NCBI RefSeq assembly: GCF_014297365.1
Contig: NZ_JACOQD010000002.1
Location: forward strand, 62,001-126,000
DNA: 64,000 bases
Direction: 5' to 3'
Source: Winogradskyella echinorum
GTDB taxonomy: Bacteria > Bacteroidota > Bacteroidia > Flavobacteriales > Flavobacteriaceae
The notes beneath the pieces are model-generated. The model was not told where the DNA came from. It worked only from the letters and a program-made list of their open reading frames with translations, and made no database searches. Shown here in pieces: positions 9,124-18,726 of the stretch. Each line of letters opens with the position of its first letter. Positions within the stretch are counted from its first letter, which is position 1. Both the position numbers and the translations under genes were made by a program.

Positions 9124-10119
9124 TTATAATTTAAACTTTATGTAAATAGGCTCATGATCTGATAAGTTTAAATCAAAGTTTTTGTGATCAAGTATTTCAA
9201 TTTGTTTGTCTGAAAGAAAATAATCTAATCGAAGCGGATAGTGCAATCGTGTATAAGTGGCACCAAAACCATTCCCTTTACTAACATAAGAATCATTCAA
9301 TCCTTTTTTAAGTATTCTATATGGTTGACTATATGGTGTTGCATTGAAGTCTCCACAAATAATTACTTTATTAGTTGATTTTAAAGCATGATTTTTTACA
9401 AGTTTAGCTTGTTCTATCTGCCTTGAAATTGTACTATTTAAATTACTTAAATAACCGTAATCATTATATTTATGTGCAATAATATAAGGTGAAATAAAAA
9501 ATGATTGTAAATGGGTGTTGTATATTCTAACAGTATCTTGCTTTATTTTTATATCGGCATAGATTGCGTTGTTATATGTATTTGAAAAGTCAATAAACCC
9601 CTTATTAATTATTGGATATTTGGAATATATAGTAAGGAGTGTTTTTTGTACATCTTTCCGGTAGCCTAAAAATACATATGGATAGTCTTTTATCTTAGAT
9701 CCTTCTTTATAAGCCGATTCTTGTAATAATAAAATATCTGGTTTTAGTGAGTCAACAATCTTTTTAATTTCTGTAATTGCAGTAAGATTAGAATCTCCAT
9801 AAACAGGTTGTTTAAAAGCTCTCACATTATAGGACATTATGCTTAAGGAATTTTTAGCTTCGTCATAGGTGTGATATGAAAATTGAAAGAAAAAATTATA
9901 ACAAAGAAAATAGCATATAACCCCTATTATATAGTAGTACCTTTTTTTAAGCATCCCATAAATAGCTGCTATTAAGTTTATTAATAATAGAACAGGCATT
10001 ATTACACTAAACAAAACAGAGATGACACCAAAGTTGAAATAAGAACTAATAATCCCTATTATTATAGTAAATATGGCAAACTTAAAAAAGTTATGCTTAG
10101 AGAAAAACTTAGGTTTCAT
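9124..10119 (-). CDS. Membrane-anchored endonuclease/exonuclease/phosphatase (EEP) family protein
   Basis: A 331-residue protein with two or three hydrophobic helices in the first ~90 residues, then an EEP fold. The active-site series is visible in order: SIMSYNVRAF (Asn), DILLLQESAY (metal Glu), IYNTHLQS, ICGDFNATPYSQPY (Asp and Asn) and LSDHEPIYI (Asp-His pair). The catalytic side would face either the periplasm or the cytoplasm; I cannot tell which. Family members are nucleases, inositol phosphatases or phosphodiesterases, so the substrate is open. Its place inside the polysaccharide locus suggests a phosphoester or lipid-phosphate substrate, which is inference. I choose the ATG at 10117-10119; a TTG lies two codons upstream. 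Confidence 0.8.
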   Translation of the reverse strand: MKPKFFSKHNFFKFAIFTIIIGIISSYFNFGVISVLFSVIMPVLLLINLIAAIYGMLKKRYYYIIGVICYFLCYNFFFQFSYHTYDEAKNSLSIMSYNVRAFKQPVYGDSNLTAITEIKKIVDSLKPDILLLQESAYKEGSKIKDYPYVFLGYRKDVQKTLLTIYSKYPIINKGFIDFSNTYNNAIYADIKIKQDTVRIYNTHLQSFFISPYIIAHKYNDYGYLSNLNSTISRQIEQAKLVKNHALKSTNKVIICGDFNATPYSQPYRILKKGLNDSYVSKGNGFGATYTRLHYPLRLDYFLSDKQIEILDHKNFDLNLSDHEPIYIKFKL

Positions 10120-10163
10120 TAACAAATATTAATTACCAATAAAAGGATAAAATAAAGAATCAA

Positions 10164-10778
10164 TTATTCTTTTGTACCTGTAAATATTGGCATATCATCA
10201 TTTTCAGAATTATTTACATCTTTTCTGTTTATAACTTTGTCTATAGTCATAAATATGATTTTTAAATCCAATGCAAAAGATTGATTGTCTACGTAATGCA
10301 CATCGTACTCAAATTTTTGTTCCCAACTTATTGCATTTCTACCATTAACCTGAGCCCATCCTGTAATGCCAGGAGTTACCTCATGTCTTCTAAATTGTGT
10401 TTTATTATAAAGTGGTAAGTACTTTGGTAAAAGTGGGCGAGGCCCCACTAAACTCATATCTCCTTTTAAAATGTTTATTAATTGAGGGATTTCGTCTAAA
10501 GAATATTTTCTACAAAAGTCTCCTGTTTTAGTAATACGATACATAACTGGTAAAAGATTGCCTTCACTATCAGTTTTATCATTCATTGTTTTTAGCTTTA
10601 TAATAGTAAAGAGCTTACCATTTTTGCCAGATCGTAGCTGATAAAAAAATGGTTTTCCATTATTAGATATAGCAAGAACAATTATTAATATTAGCAATAA
10701 TGGAGAAACAATTAATAAACCAACTAAGGCAGCAAAAAAATCGAAAAAACGTTTTATTAAGTCTGGGTAAAGTTTCAT
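10164..10778 (-). CDS. Initiating sugar transferase (PglC/WcaJ-type phosphoglycosyltransferase)
   Basis: A 204-residue monotopic phosphoglycosyltransferase that moves a sugar-1-phosphate from a UDP-sugar to undecaprenyl phosphate to start each repeat unit. One N-terminal hydrophobic helix (residues ~12-36) is followed by FTIIKLKTM, DEIPQLINILKGDMSLVGPR and HEVTPGITGWAQVNGRN, the three hallmark blocks of the family. Its small size matches PglC rather than the large WcaJ form. It overlaps the upstream glycosyltransferase stop by one base, indicating translational coupling. Given the dehydratase/aminotransferase pair nearby, a diamino- or amino-deoxy-sugar is a likely first residue, by inference. 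Confidence 0.92.
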   Translation of the reverse strand: MKLYPDLIKRFFDFFAALVGLLIVSPLLLILIIVLAISNNGKPFFYQLRSGKNGKLFTIIKLKTMNDKTDSEGNLLPVMYRITKTGDFCRKYSLDEIPQLINILKGDMSLVGPRPLLPKYLPLYNKTQFRRHEVTPGITGWAQVNGRNAISWEQKFEYDVHYVDNQSFALDLKIIFMTIDKVINRKDVNNSENDDMPIFTGTKE

Positions 10779-11923
10779 TAGTTTAGGTTATTATAAAGTT
10801 CTAGTAATTCTTTCCAAATAAGTTCTCTTTTGTACTTATTTATAATGTTTGGTCTAGCGTTTACAGCTAATTCTTTAATTTTATTTGGGTTGTCGTATAA
10901 AGTCATCATAGCCTTTCTTAAAGCTTCACTGTCTTTTGGTGGAATGATGAGACCGTTATAATTGTTAGAAATTATTTCGTTACAACCGTTTATGTCAGTT
11001 ACAATACAAGGTTTTTCCATACAACTTGCTTGTAAAACCACATTCGGAAATCCTTCTCTGTAACTTGGAAAGGCAAGAACATCACTAACGGCAACATATG
11101 GTCTAATATCTTTTACAGCTCCAGTTTCATGGATATTATTATTACTAGCAATTATAGCTTCAGTAGCAGGTGCAATTGGGTCTAATTCTGCCTCTTTACC
11201 ACCTACAATTATCAATTTAGCATTAGAACGCGATTGAGATATTGTGTTAAATGCTTCAACTAACTCGTTTATACCTTTGTCTTTTACAACTCTTCCGATA
11301 AATAAAAACACAACATCTTGTGGTGTAATATTGAGTTGTTGTTTTAAGCTTTCAATACTTTCTAAAGGAACTTTTTTAACATCATAATGATCTGTGTCAA
11401 TACCATTGGAACTACCATTACCAATAACTCTAAGCTTTTTTTCTGAACAAAATTTTTCTTCAATAATTATGTCTTTCATTGCAAAAGAGTTGGGTAATAC
11501 TAACGTGGCACCAGAGTAGGTGATTTTTTCAACCAAATTCAAAATTTTTCGCTTCATACCTGTAGCCTCTAGTAATGGCATACCAGCAATGGTATGTAAT
11601 CTATGTGGTACTCCTGCTAATCTTGCAGCTAACATACCAACAGTTCCAGCTTTTGGTGTGTGGGTATGTACAATCTGAGGCTTCTCTTTTTTGAAAACTC
11701 TATATAATTGAAACAAAGCTTTGAGGTCTTTAAAAGGTGTAATGGTTCTGGTCATATTTACCGGAATCGTTTTTATACCTTCATTGTGATTTACTTCCTT
11801 AAGCGCATCACCTTCACTAGAGACACCAATGACTTCATAGTGTTTGCTCATAAACTTAAGCTGACCTTTTAATAAAGTACCAAGCGATACAGGAACAGTA
11901 GTTATACGTATTATTTTCTTCAT
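10778..11923 (-). CDS. Glycosyltransferase family 4 (PglA-like)
   Basis: A 381-residue GT-B glycosyltransferase. The N-terminal part contains KPQIVHTHTPKAGTVGMLAARLAG, recognisable in the group that adds the second sugar onto the product of the initiating transferase. The C-terminal donor-binding region has FIGRVVKDKGINELVEAF and DVLAFPSYREGFPNVVLQAS, with the EX7E-type acidic pair. I choose the ATG at 11921-11923 (MKKIIRITTVPVSLG) because it starts just after the upstream asnB-like stop; the frame stays open 20 codons further upstream but would overlap that gene. The sugar specificity is unknown. Confidence 0.88.
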   Translation of the reverse strand: MKKIIRITTVPVSLGTLLKGQLKFMSKHYEVIGVSSEGDALKEVNHNEGIKTIPVNMTRTITPFKDLKALFQLYRVFKKEKPQIVHTHTPKAGTVGMLAARLAGVPHRLHTIAGMPLLEATGMKRKILNLVEKITYSGATLVLPNSFAMKDIIIEEKFCSEKKLRVIGNGSSNGIDTDHYDVKKVPLESIESLKQQLNITPQDVVFLFIGRVVKDKGINELVEAFNTISQSRSNAKLIIVGGKEAELDPIAPATEAIIASNNNIHETGAVKDIRPYVAVSDVLAFPSYREGFPNVVLQASCMEKPCIVTDINGCNEIISNNYNGLIIPPKDSEALRKAMMTLYDNPNKIKELAVNARPNIINKYKRELIWKELLELYNNLN

Positions 11924-11925
11924 CA

Positions 11926-13830
11926 CTATTTTAGCATTAAATAGGTGTTTAGATACCATTTCTGAAAAGTATAAAAACACCAAACTTGCATACTTTTGTC
12001 TTCCTTACCAGAGATATGTTTTTTAACTAAATCTGATACAAAATCTATATTAAAAAGGTTTTGAGATTCTATAAATTTTGGTTCTACGTAAGATTCTAAT
12101 TCAGCTTTTAAGCTACCTCTTAGCCAATCGCCAACAGGTACTCCAAATCCTTGTTTAGATTTATCTAAAAAGCCTGGAGAAAATTTATCTGCAAAAGCTT
12201 CCTTTAGAATATATTTTTTATTCCAACCTTTCATTAAATAATTTTCTGGAAGTGAGTTTGTTAAATCCCAAATGGCTTTATTTAAAAAAGGAGCTCTACA
12301 CTCTAATGAACTTAGCATACTTGTTCTGTCTACTTTTACGAGCATATCTCCTTCTAAACTTACATCTTTATCAACCATTCTAAAATCGGTAAGATTTTTA
12401 GGTTTATGTTGATTAAGTCTTGACTTAAACTCTGCAAAAGTGTCTTCAATTAAACTATTGTCTTTTAATAGTTGTGTTTTTTCATAATCGGTAAATGCTA
12501 ATGAGATGATGTTCCAATATTGATTTCCATCATAATTAAAAGCTTTTAATAATCGATTTAGCTTAAAACGTTTCCCTCTATTATCATCCTTTGTATTAAG
12601 CAGTCCATTAGATAGTTTAAGTATTTGTTTGTGCAAACCTTTTGGTACTACAGAAGTGTACTTATTGTTAAGTTTGCCCATGTAGTATTTGTTATAACCT
12701 CCAAAAACTTCATCTCCACCATCACCAGTTAAAGCAACTTTAACATAGTCACTTGCATGTTTAGAAACTAAATATGTTGGTAGGGCAGAGGAGTCAGCAA
12801 AAGGTTCATCAAAATTTAAAAGAATATTATCAATTCCATTTTTAAAATCTTCTTCTTTTACTATAAACTCATGATGATTACTATTAACAAGTTTAGCTAC
12901 AACTTGAGATTTGTCCGTTTCATCATAAGTTTTCTTTTCAAACCCTATAGAAAAGGTTTCGATTTTTTCATCAGAAATTTCAGCTAAACAATGAGTTACA
13001 ACTGATGAATCTACACCACCAGACAAAAATGTTCCTAAAGAAACATCAGCAATAGATCTGCTTTCAACACTTTCCATCACTTTGTTATAGACTTCTTTTT
13101 TAGCTGCATCAAAAGAAATATCTATTTTTTCTATAGGTTTTTGCTTTTCAATTTCATGAATAGAAAATGTATCTGAACTTAAATCATAGTCTATATAGTG
13201 ATTACTTGGTAGCTTATGGATATCCTCGTAAATTGAGTAAGGTGCTGGTATATAGGTTAATCTAAAATAAAGGTTAATACCTTCTTTACAGATATTTGGT
13301 TTGCTAGGTAGACAACTTACAATAGATTTTAACTCTGAGCCATAAATAAAATCGGTCTTAGTTTTTGTATAGTACAAAGGCTTTTCCCCAAAGAAGTCTC
13401 TAGCAATAAAAACTTTATTTTTAATCTTATCGTGTATGCTAAAAGCAAACATACCGTCTAATTCTTTAAAAGCATCAACTCCTTTTTGCTCATAGAGTTT
13501 TAGAATAACTTCTGTATCGCTGGTGGTTTTAAATGTAACACCAGAGTTTTCTAATTGTTGCTTTAAAATTCTATAGTTATAGATTTCTCCATTAAACACA
13601 ATACCGATTTGATTGTTATCTGTGTACATTGGTTGTTTACCTGTACTTAGATCGATTATAGATAAACGACGCATAGCCATTGCTACAGAAGCCGACTCTG
13701 AAGCATCAATATAAAAACCATCTTCGTCAGGACCACGATGAAAAATGAGTTGGTTCATCTTAGCCAAATGATTTTTAAGCGATTCTTTATCTTTGTTTGT
13801 GTTACTTATAATTCCGTTTATTCCACACAT
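11926..13830 (-). CDS. Asparagine synthase-like glutamine amidotransferase of the polysaccharide locus
   Basis: A 634-residue class II amidotransferase. Met1 is followed by Cys2 (MCGINGIIS), the nucleophile for glutamine hydrolysis once Met is removed; this fixes the start at 13828-13830 although the frame is open upstream. RGPDEDGFY lies in the glutaminase domain and SLGTFLSGGVDSSVV near 265 is the ATP pyrophosphatase loop of the synthase domain. It could make asparagine, but homologues in O-antigen loci (WbpS/WbmI type) are thought to amidate uronic-acid sugars. Its place between glycosyltransferase genes, with UDP-uronate genes in the same window, favours a sugar-carboxamide role. That is inference. 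Confidence 0.88.
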   Translation of the reverse strand: MCGINGIISNTNKDKESLKNHLAKMNQLIFHRGPDEDGFYIDASESASVAMAMRRLSIIDLSTGKQPMYTDNNQIGIVFNGEIYNYRILKQQLENSGVTFKTTSDTEVILKLYEQKGVDAFKELDGMFAFSIHDKIKNKVFIARDFFGEKPLYYTKTKTDFIYGSELKSIVSCLPSKPNICKEGINLYFRLTYIPAPYSIYEDIHKLPSNHYIDYDLSSDTFSIHEIEKQKPIEKIDISFDAAKKEVYNKVMESVESRSIADVSLGTFLSGGVDSSVVTHCLAEISDEKIETFSIGFEKKTYDETDKSQVVAKLVNSNHHEFIVKEEDFKNGIDNILLNFDEPFADSSALPTYLVSKHASDYVKVALTGDGGDEVFGGYNKYYMGKLNNKYTSVVPKGLHKQILKLSNGLLNTKDDNRGKRFKLNRLLKAFNYDGNQYWNIISLAFTDYEKTQLLKDNSLIEDTFAEFKSRLNQHKPKNLTDFRMVDKDVSLEGDMLVKVDRTSMLSSLECRAPFLNKAIWDLTNSLPENYLMKGWNKKYILKEAFADKFSPGFLDKSKQGFGVPVGDWLRGSLKAELESYVEPKFIESQNLFNIDFVSDLVKKHISGKEDKSMQVWCFYTFQKWYLNTYLMLK

Positions 13831-13840
13831 ATAGCGTCGA

Positions 13841-14989
13841 TTATTTTTGTAAAAATTGGTTAAAAATAGAATAAATACTATCAATTTGGTAGGCTTTAGA
13901 CCTTTTTAAGCTTAGTCTACCGTACTTTACTCTTTCTTCTGGGTTGTCTCTAAAATACTCTATGGCCTTTTGTAAACCAAGATGATCATCGTTATTTACT
14001 AAGAGTCCATATTTAGCAATATAGAACTCACCATTATTAATAACTACATCTTCATTTTCATTTAGCAATTCTAATGGACCAGATAGGCAATTTGCAGAAA
14101 TACATGGAAGACCAACAGCCATTGCTTCTAGTAAGGCATTAGGAAAACCTTCTGTAAAAGAGGATAATACAAAACAATTACTTTTTATAAAATAATCATT
14201 TACATTTTTTACTTTCCCACCTAACTCTGCATAGCTTTCTATATTAAATTCTGCGATTTGGTCCTCTAAATAATCCTTTAACTCACCTCCTCCCAAAATT
14301 GTTAACTGAACATTGGCTTTTAGATCTTTTAAAGCTCTAAGGATCATTATATGATTTTTTCTTTTATTTAATGTGCCAGCAGTAATAATGTTTAGTGACT
14401 GTCCACTTTCATCTAAAGTTTCTGGTATAATTGTTTTTGCAGGAATTTCAATTGGGTTATAGATAACTTTCATCGGAATTTTAATTCCGAAATTATCTTT
14501 TAAATCCTTGTTTATATGAGTTGAATTAGAGAATAAAGCATCACATCTATTATAAAAAATAGGGTAAAACACCTTTGAAATTAAAAGCGATATTTTACTC
14601 GTTGTATTATCTGAAGGAAAGCCACGCTCACTTATAATTGTTTTTACTTTTTTGTTAAGCATTGCTATAATTCCATTAATTAAATTTGGAAAAGCAAGAA
14701 AAGAAACAGCTATATCAATATTTTTATTTTTGATAAAGCGTTTGTACTTGAATAGAAAAGTAATAAAGTCAAAAAACCTTAAATAATAAGGTCTATTCGC
14801 ACCTTTTTCTGATAATATTATTACATCTACTTCTTCTGGAATAGGAAAATGAATAACATTATAAAAAAGAACTAGGCTAACATTGTAATCGTTTTTTAAT
14901 TCTTTTAATAATAAACTAATTACCTTTTCTGCACCACCACTACCTAATGATAAGGTGAGAATACTAATATTTTGTTTGGGGTTGCTCAC
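13841..14989 (-). CDS. Glycosyltransferase family 4
   Basis: A 382-residue GT-B enzyme. LGSGGAEKVISLLLKEL near residues 15-31 is the acceptor-side glycine loop found in many polysaccharide GT4 enzymes, and FVLSSFTEGFPNALLEAMAVGLP is the donor-site EX7E block. The start codon is GTG (14987-14989): no ATG precedes the conserved LSLGSGGAEK motif. It sits 10 bases upstream of the asparagine-synthase-like gene and 11 bases downstream of the ATP-grasp gene, within the operon. Donor and acceptor are unknown. Confidence 0.87.
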   Translation of the reverse strand: MSNPKQNISILTLSLGSGGAEKVISLLLKELKNDYNVSLVLFYNVIHFPIPEEVDVIILSEKGANRPYYLRFFDFITFLFKYKRFIKNKNIDIAVSFLAFPNLINGIIAMLNKKVKTIISERGFPSDNTTSKISLLISKVFYPIFYNRCDALFSNSTHINKDLKDNFGIKIPMKVIYNPIEIPAKTIIPETLDESGQSLNIITAGTLNKRKNHIMILRALKDLKANVQLTILGGGELKDYLEDQIAEFNIESYAELGGKVKNVNDYFIKSNCFVLSSFTEGFPNALLEAMAVGLPCISANCLSGPLELLNENEDVVINNGEFYIAKYGLLVNNDDHLGLQKAIEYFRDNPEERVKYGRLSLKRSKAYQIDSIYSIFNQFLQK

Positions 14990-15000
14990 TCTTTATGTAT

Positions 15001-16050
15001 TTACTTTCTTAAACTTTCCCAATTTAAACCTTTAAAACATGGTCCTTGTACCATCTCATTGAATGAGATTCCGTTATGCCCACCATTTAGCTCAATTAGT
15101 TTCACTTTGTTATTTTTATCTACTATAATATCCCAACCTATACATCTAATGTAAGGGACGCGGCTATGCATTTTTTTTACTTCAGATATACAATCGTTAA
15201 AAGAAGGTAAAACTTTACCAGCAAAATCAATATCGATGTCTGGTAGTTGTTTAGTAGGTTTAGTGTCTGGAAAAAAAGCGGTATCACATAATTTTCCATT
15301 TTTAATATCTATTGGTATTCTCATTTGCTTATCGTGAATAATATGTGTGTCATTACCACGAGCAAATCTAAAATAGCCAGCTTTTACATCAAAATTTCCT
15401 TCGTCATCACAAGTTGAAGTAAGACGAATTGTAGCAACAGATGAATTGTGAAACTCAGAGAAAAACGAATGCTGTTGTATATATTTTTGAAAAACACCAT
15501 TGCCTAATTTTTTAATAGCATTAATATCAAAATTATTTTTGTTAAAAAAGTATACACCTTTTCCTTGTAATGAACTTTCAATTTTAAAAACAACTTTTTC
15601 ATTTTCAGAGAAGAGGGTGTTTTTTAATTTTTCTTCATTTAGAATCTCATAATTTGGATTTAAGAATAAGTGATTTATATAGTAGCAAATATCTAAAGAA
15701 TCGGTCTCTTCTAAGATTTTGCTTACAATCGCATTTCTGTCGCAAATCTTACCATATTCACCTTTTAAAATTGGTACTACACGTTCACCGTAAAAATTGT
15801 CAGGGATCCACCCTTCTTTAAACTCTTTTGAATAAGCGCTAAAGGCATAAAGCCAAGGAGCATATATTTTGCTTCCAAAAACATCATTAGCGTATTCATC
15901 ACACATTTTTCTGATATTTGGCTCAAGTTTGCCCATTTCAGTTTCAGCAATTTTCAGCATTTGACTAGCTTCTTTGTTTTGCTCGTAATGGTAAACATAA
16001 CTAGTACTCTTATCTAATATGCTTTTGGCTATATTTTTAATTGTTTTCAT
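15001..16050 (-). CDS. Sugar-transfer-associated ATP-grasp protein
   Basis: A 349-residue protein matching the sugar-transfer-associated ATP-grasp family (ATPgrasp_ST type). Visible features are the nucleotide-binding stretch VVFKIESSLQGKGVYFF with the ATP-contacting lysine and glycine-rich turn, QKYIQQHSFFSEFH, ATIRLTSTCDDEG, and the metal-binding end CIGWDIIVDKNNKVKLIELN followed by GGHNG near 320-327. ATP-grasp enzymes form amide or ester bonds through an acyl-phosphate. Members of this family occur in polysaccharide clusters and their substrates are not established. A role joining an amino acid or peptide to a sugar carboxylate or amine is plausible. It is flanked on both sides by GT4 genes. 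Confidence 0.83.
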   Translation of the reverse strand: MKTIKNIAKSILDKSTSYVYHYEQNKEASQMLKIAETEMGKLEPNIRKMCDEYANDVFGSKIYAPWLYAFSAYSKEFKEGWIPDNFYGERVVPILKGEYGKICDRNAIVSKILEETDSLDICYYINHLFLNPNYEILNEEKLKNTLFSENEKVVFKIESSLQGKGVYFFNKNNFDINAIKKLGNGVFQKYIQQHSFFSEFHNSSVATIRLTSTCDDEGNFDVKAGYFRFARGNDTHIIHDKQMRIPIDIKNGKLCDTAFFPDTKPTKQLPDIDIDFAGKVLPSFNDCISEVKKMHSRVPYIRCIGWDIIVDKNNKVKLIELNGGHNGISFNEMVQGPCFKGLNWESLRK

Positions 16051-16078
16051 TTTTGTTTCGTTTAGAAATGATTTAAAA

Positions 16079-17155
16079 TCAGTCTAATATTTTGTAAAAG
16101 AAATTTTCGTAATCTTTAATGATTTTATTCTTATTAAATTTTTTGTAAACAGATTCTCTAACTTCTTGAGGATTCCATTCTCTTTTATCATTTAGTCTTT
16201 TAAGAAATTCCTCTTCATCATCGACTAAAAAACCATTTACTTGGTCTTCTACTATTTCTTTTGTTCCACCAGGTGCCTTAAATGCAATTACAGGTGTTCC
16301 TACGGCACAACTCTCTAATAATGCGTTAGGGAATCCTTCTGAAAAAGATCCTTGCAAAAACATATCACTTTCCACTAAATGGTTTGCAACCTTATCGCTA
16401 TAGTTTATTAGAGTAACACTCTCTTTAATACCCAATTTATCAATTTCATTTATAATTGTATCGTAATAACTACCTTCGCCAATTATGGTATAATGAAAAG
16501 GAAATTTTAATTTACTTAAGACTCTCAGTACTCGCACAAATCCTTTGGCTTCACTTAAACGACCAACAGTTATATATTTTTTTACTTTACTATCTGATTG
16601 GCTCGTTTTGATTATATCTATTTGTGTAACAGGGTTATTTAAAATTGTAATCTTGTCTTCTTCAATGCCACGAAACTGTATTAAGTTTTCTTTCATATCA
16701 GCTGATTGGCATATGTAGTAATCTAATTGTTTAAAACCGTAGCTATGATAGTCGAAAAAGAAGGTGATTAAAGATTTATTCTGTTTTCTTGGTTTATTAT
16801 AATTAACGGGTGTGCCTGGAACACCAGCTTGGCGACCAACATATTTAGGTTTTGGAATAAACACTGAAATTATACCCATCATTACGTTAAGGTGAGCGAT
16901 ACTACTCAATACCACTTGGGGTTTTTCTTTTCGTATTATTTTGCATACAGCAAAAAAACCGTTTAGAACTCTAGATTTATTTAAAAAGATAACAGGAATA
17001 CCAGATACCTTAAATTTGCTTTCACTTTCTTTACCTATTACAATTAGTGTAACATCAAATTTTTCTTTATCTAAATTTTGAGATACAAACGACATAATGC
17101 GTTCTGCTCCACCTGCAAATAGGGTAGGGAGTATAAAAAATATTTTACTTCTCAT
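16079..17155 (-). CDS. Glycosyltransferase family 4
   Basis: A 358-residue GT-B glycosyltransferase. LFAGGAERIMSFVSQNL near residues 12-28 is the acceptor-side loop, VGRLSEAKGFVRVLRVL starts the donor domain and MFLQGSFSEGFPNALLESCAVGTPV carries the EX7E pair. Its first 11 bases overlap the end of the upstream TupA-like gene, so the two are probably translationally coupled and may act on the same intermediate. Substrates are unknown. Confidence 0.87.
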   Translation of the reverse strand: MRSKIFFILPTLFAGGAERIMSFVSQNLDKEKFDVTLIVIGKESESKFKVSGIPVIFLNKSRVLNGFFAVCKIIRKEKPQVVLSSIAHLNVMMGIISVFIPKPKYVGRQAGVPGTPVNYNKPRKQNKSLITFFFDYHSYGFKQLDYYICQSADMKENLIQFRGIEEDKITILNNPVTQIDIIKTSQSDSKVKKYITVGRLSEAKGFVRVLRVLSKLKFPFHYTIIGEGSYYDTIINEIDKLGIKESVTLINYSDKVANHLVESDMFLQGSFSEGFPNALLESCAVGTPVIAFKAPGGTKEIVEDQVNGFLVDDEEEFLKRLNDKREWNPQEVRESVYKKFNKNKIIKDYENFFYKILD

Positions 17156-18083
17156 TCTCTAATTCTTTTATCTTTAAAAGTTCTCCAAATTTATAATCCC
17201 ATTCTTCTTGAATGAATTTTTGATGTCCTGAGTTGTGATGGAAGGTAATTTCACCGAAATATATTTTTCCCTTTACTAAATAAAGATCCACTCTTACATA
17301 AATAAAGTCTTCAGCTAATTTCTCTACTACAGCAATCATTTCTTCTAGATTATCTGGCTTTTCTAGGTCTTTACCATAAGGTCTTCCCCAGTTACATGGA
17401 ATTAAATTCCAGTCTTTATCATAAAGATTACGTGTTCTTAATTCACCAAAGCGATCGAAATCAATCATTATAAATGCTAGTTTTCCATTAAAACAATGAA
17501 ATTTATAATCTTCGGGTATACTGCCGTCTTCATATGTTAGTAACTCTTCAGCAATTATGCGAGGTTCAATATTTTTATACTGCCATTCTCTAGAACTGTA
17601 AAAATAATTTTCTTTTAAAGTTCTTTTAAATCTTTTACGAGCTGCTTCCCAATCTACTTTAGTTTTATCTCTAACAATTAGACCGCCAGAACTATTGTGA
17701 TTAGCCTTAATTATAAAATTGCTTTCTGGAAAATTTTCGGGTCTTATATCATTGGAATCTTTTGTTTCTAGGATTAAAGGAATTAAATATTTAGAACCAA
17801 CTTTTTCTTCTACATAGTCTCTAACTTTATATTTGTCTGCAACTATTGTATGCAAATCCTTTCTGTTATAGAGCTTAAGCCAATTCATTTTCTCATTTAA
17901 AGTTTTAGGGTTTTCTAAATCTAACTTATAACCCATGCGCGCTTTAAATTGCTTTTTTATAATATGCTTATCGGACATAAATTTTAATATAAATTGATAT
18001 ATTAAATAAATAGGTCTAACTATATTATATCCAATGTCTGAATTTCTATAAATTTTACCAGCTCTATCTTGTAATTTTTTCAT
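17145..18083 (-). CDS. TupA-like ATP-grasp protein
   Basis: A 312-residue protein of the TupA-like ATP-grasp family, named after the teichuronopeptide biosynthesis gene of alkaliphilic Bacillus. Visible marks: DKYKVRDYVEEKVGSKYLIP (the usual N-terminal motif), FIIKANHNSSGGLIVRDK, the ATP-site lysine with a glycine loop, IAEELLTYEDGSIPEDYKFHC, and VRVDLYLVKGKIYFGEITF followed by HHNSG near 283, supplying the metal-binding acids. By family, it could attach an amino acid or peptide to a sugar acid. It is a different family from the ATP-grasp gene at 15001-16050, so the locus encodes two distinct ligase-type proteins. It overlaps the downstream GT4 gene. Confidence 0.87.
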   Translation of the reverse strand: MKKLQDRAGKIYRNSDIGYNIVRPIYLIYQFILKFMSDKHIIKKQFKARMGYKLDLENPKTLNEKMNWLKLYNRKDLHTIVADKYKVRDYVEEKVGSKYLIPLILETKDSNDIRPENFPESNFIIKANHNSSGGLIVRDKTKVDWEAARKRFKRTLKENYFYSSREWQYKNIEPRIIAEELLTYEDGSIPEDYKFHCFNGKLAFIMIDFDRFGELRTRNLYDKDWNLIPCNWGRPYGKDLEKPDNLEEMIAVVEKLAEDFIYVRVDLYLVKGKIYFGEITFHHNSGHQKFIQEEWDYKFGELLKIKELENEK

Positions 18084-18106
18084 TTCTAAAACTTAATTAG
18101 ATTATA

Positions 18107-18694
18107 CTAATTATTTAAATGCTTTATAATTTGTTTAATGTTAACATCTCCAATAACTTTTGCAGGTATACCGGCTAAAACAGTATTTTCTTTATCGAAA
18201 GATTTATTTACAACAGCATTAGCTCCTATAGCCGTATTACTTGCAATAGTAATATTGCCATAAATTTTTGCGCCAGGTGCTATATAGACATTGTCACCTA
18301 ATGTTGGTGCTTCATCTTCGCCTCCAGATGCACCAATATTTACACAGGCATGCATTCTACAATTGGCACCAATTTTGGCATTACCATTGATAACTATAGT
18401 ACCATAATGTACAATAGCTAAACCTGGTCCAAATACATTTGGTGGTATAGAAAAACCTAATTTTACTGAAATATTTTTGTATTTATATTTTAGGTATAAA
18501 TAATATAATTTGGATAAACCTCTGTTATTACAATTCTCATAATATTCTAAGGTTCGAAGTGTTTTTTGAAATTTCCAAATTAGATTAGGAGAAATACAAG
18601 AAACTATGCGTCCTAAAAAATTATTTTTTCCAATACGCAAGGCTTTTCTATCCTGATCTAGATAATATTTATAATCTTCTTTGCTCTGTATCAT
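18107..18694 (-). CDS. CysE-like left-handed beta-helix acetyltransferase
   Basis: A 195-residue protein with an N-terminal helical part (to about residue 80) and a hexapeptide-repeat domain: FGPGLAIVHYGTIVINGNAK carries the catalytic-type histidine, then MHACVNIGASGGEDEAPTLG and VYIAPGAKIYGNITIAS repeats, and the VLAGIPAKVIG ending. The fold and residues resemble serine acetyltransferase. Within this locus it more likely O- or N-acetylates a sugar or a serine substituent than supplies cysteine synthesis, but both are possible. It lies 23 bases upstream of the TupA-like gene. Confidence 0.82.
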   Translation of the reverse strand: MIQSKEDYKYYLDQDRKALRIGKNNFLGRIVSCISPNLIWKFQKTLRTLEYYENCNNRGLSKLYYLYLKYKYKNISVKLGFSIPPNVFGPGLAIVHYGTIVINGNAKIGANCRMHACVNIGASGGEDEAPTLGDNVYIAPGAKIYGNITIASNTAIGANAVVNKSFDKENTVLAGIPAKVIGDVNIKQIIKHLNN

Positions 18695-18726
18695 TGTAAC
18701 AATATTAATTGTTCTACCGTAAGTGG

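Noticed and set aside
11984-13884. Upstream-extended starts of the GT4 gene (to 11983) and the asparagine-synthase-like gene (to 13884)
   Set aside because: The GT4 extension overlaps the neighbouring gene and lacks homology; the amidotransferase must begin Met-Cys for its N-terminal cysteine to act.
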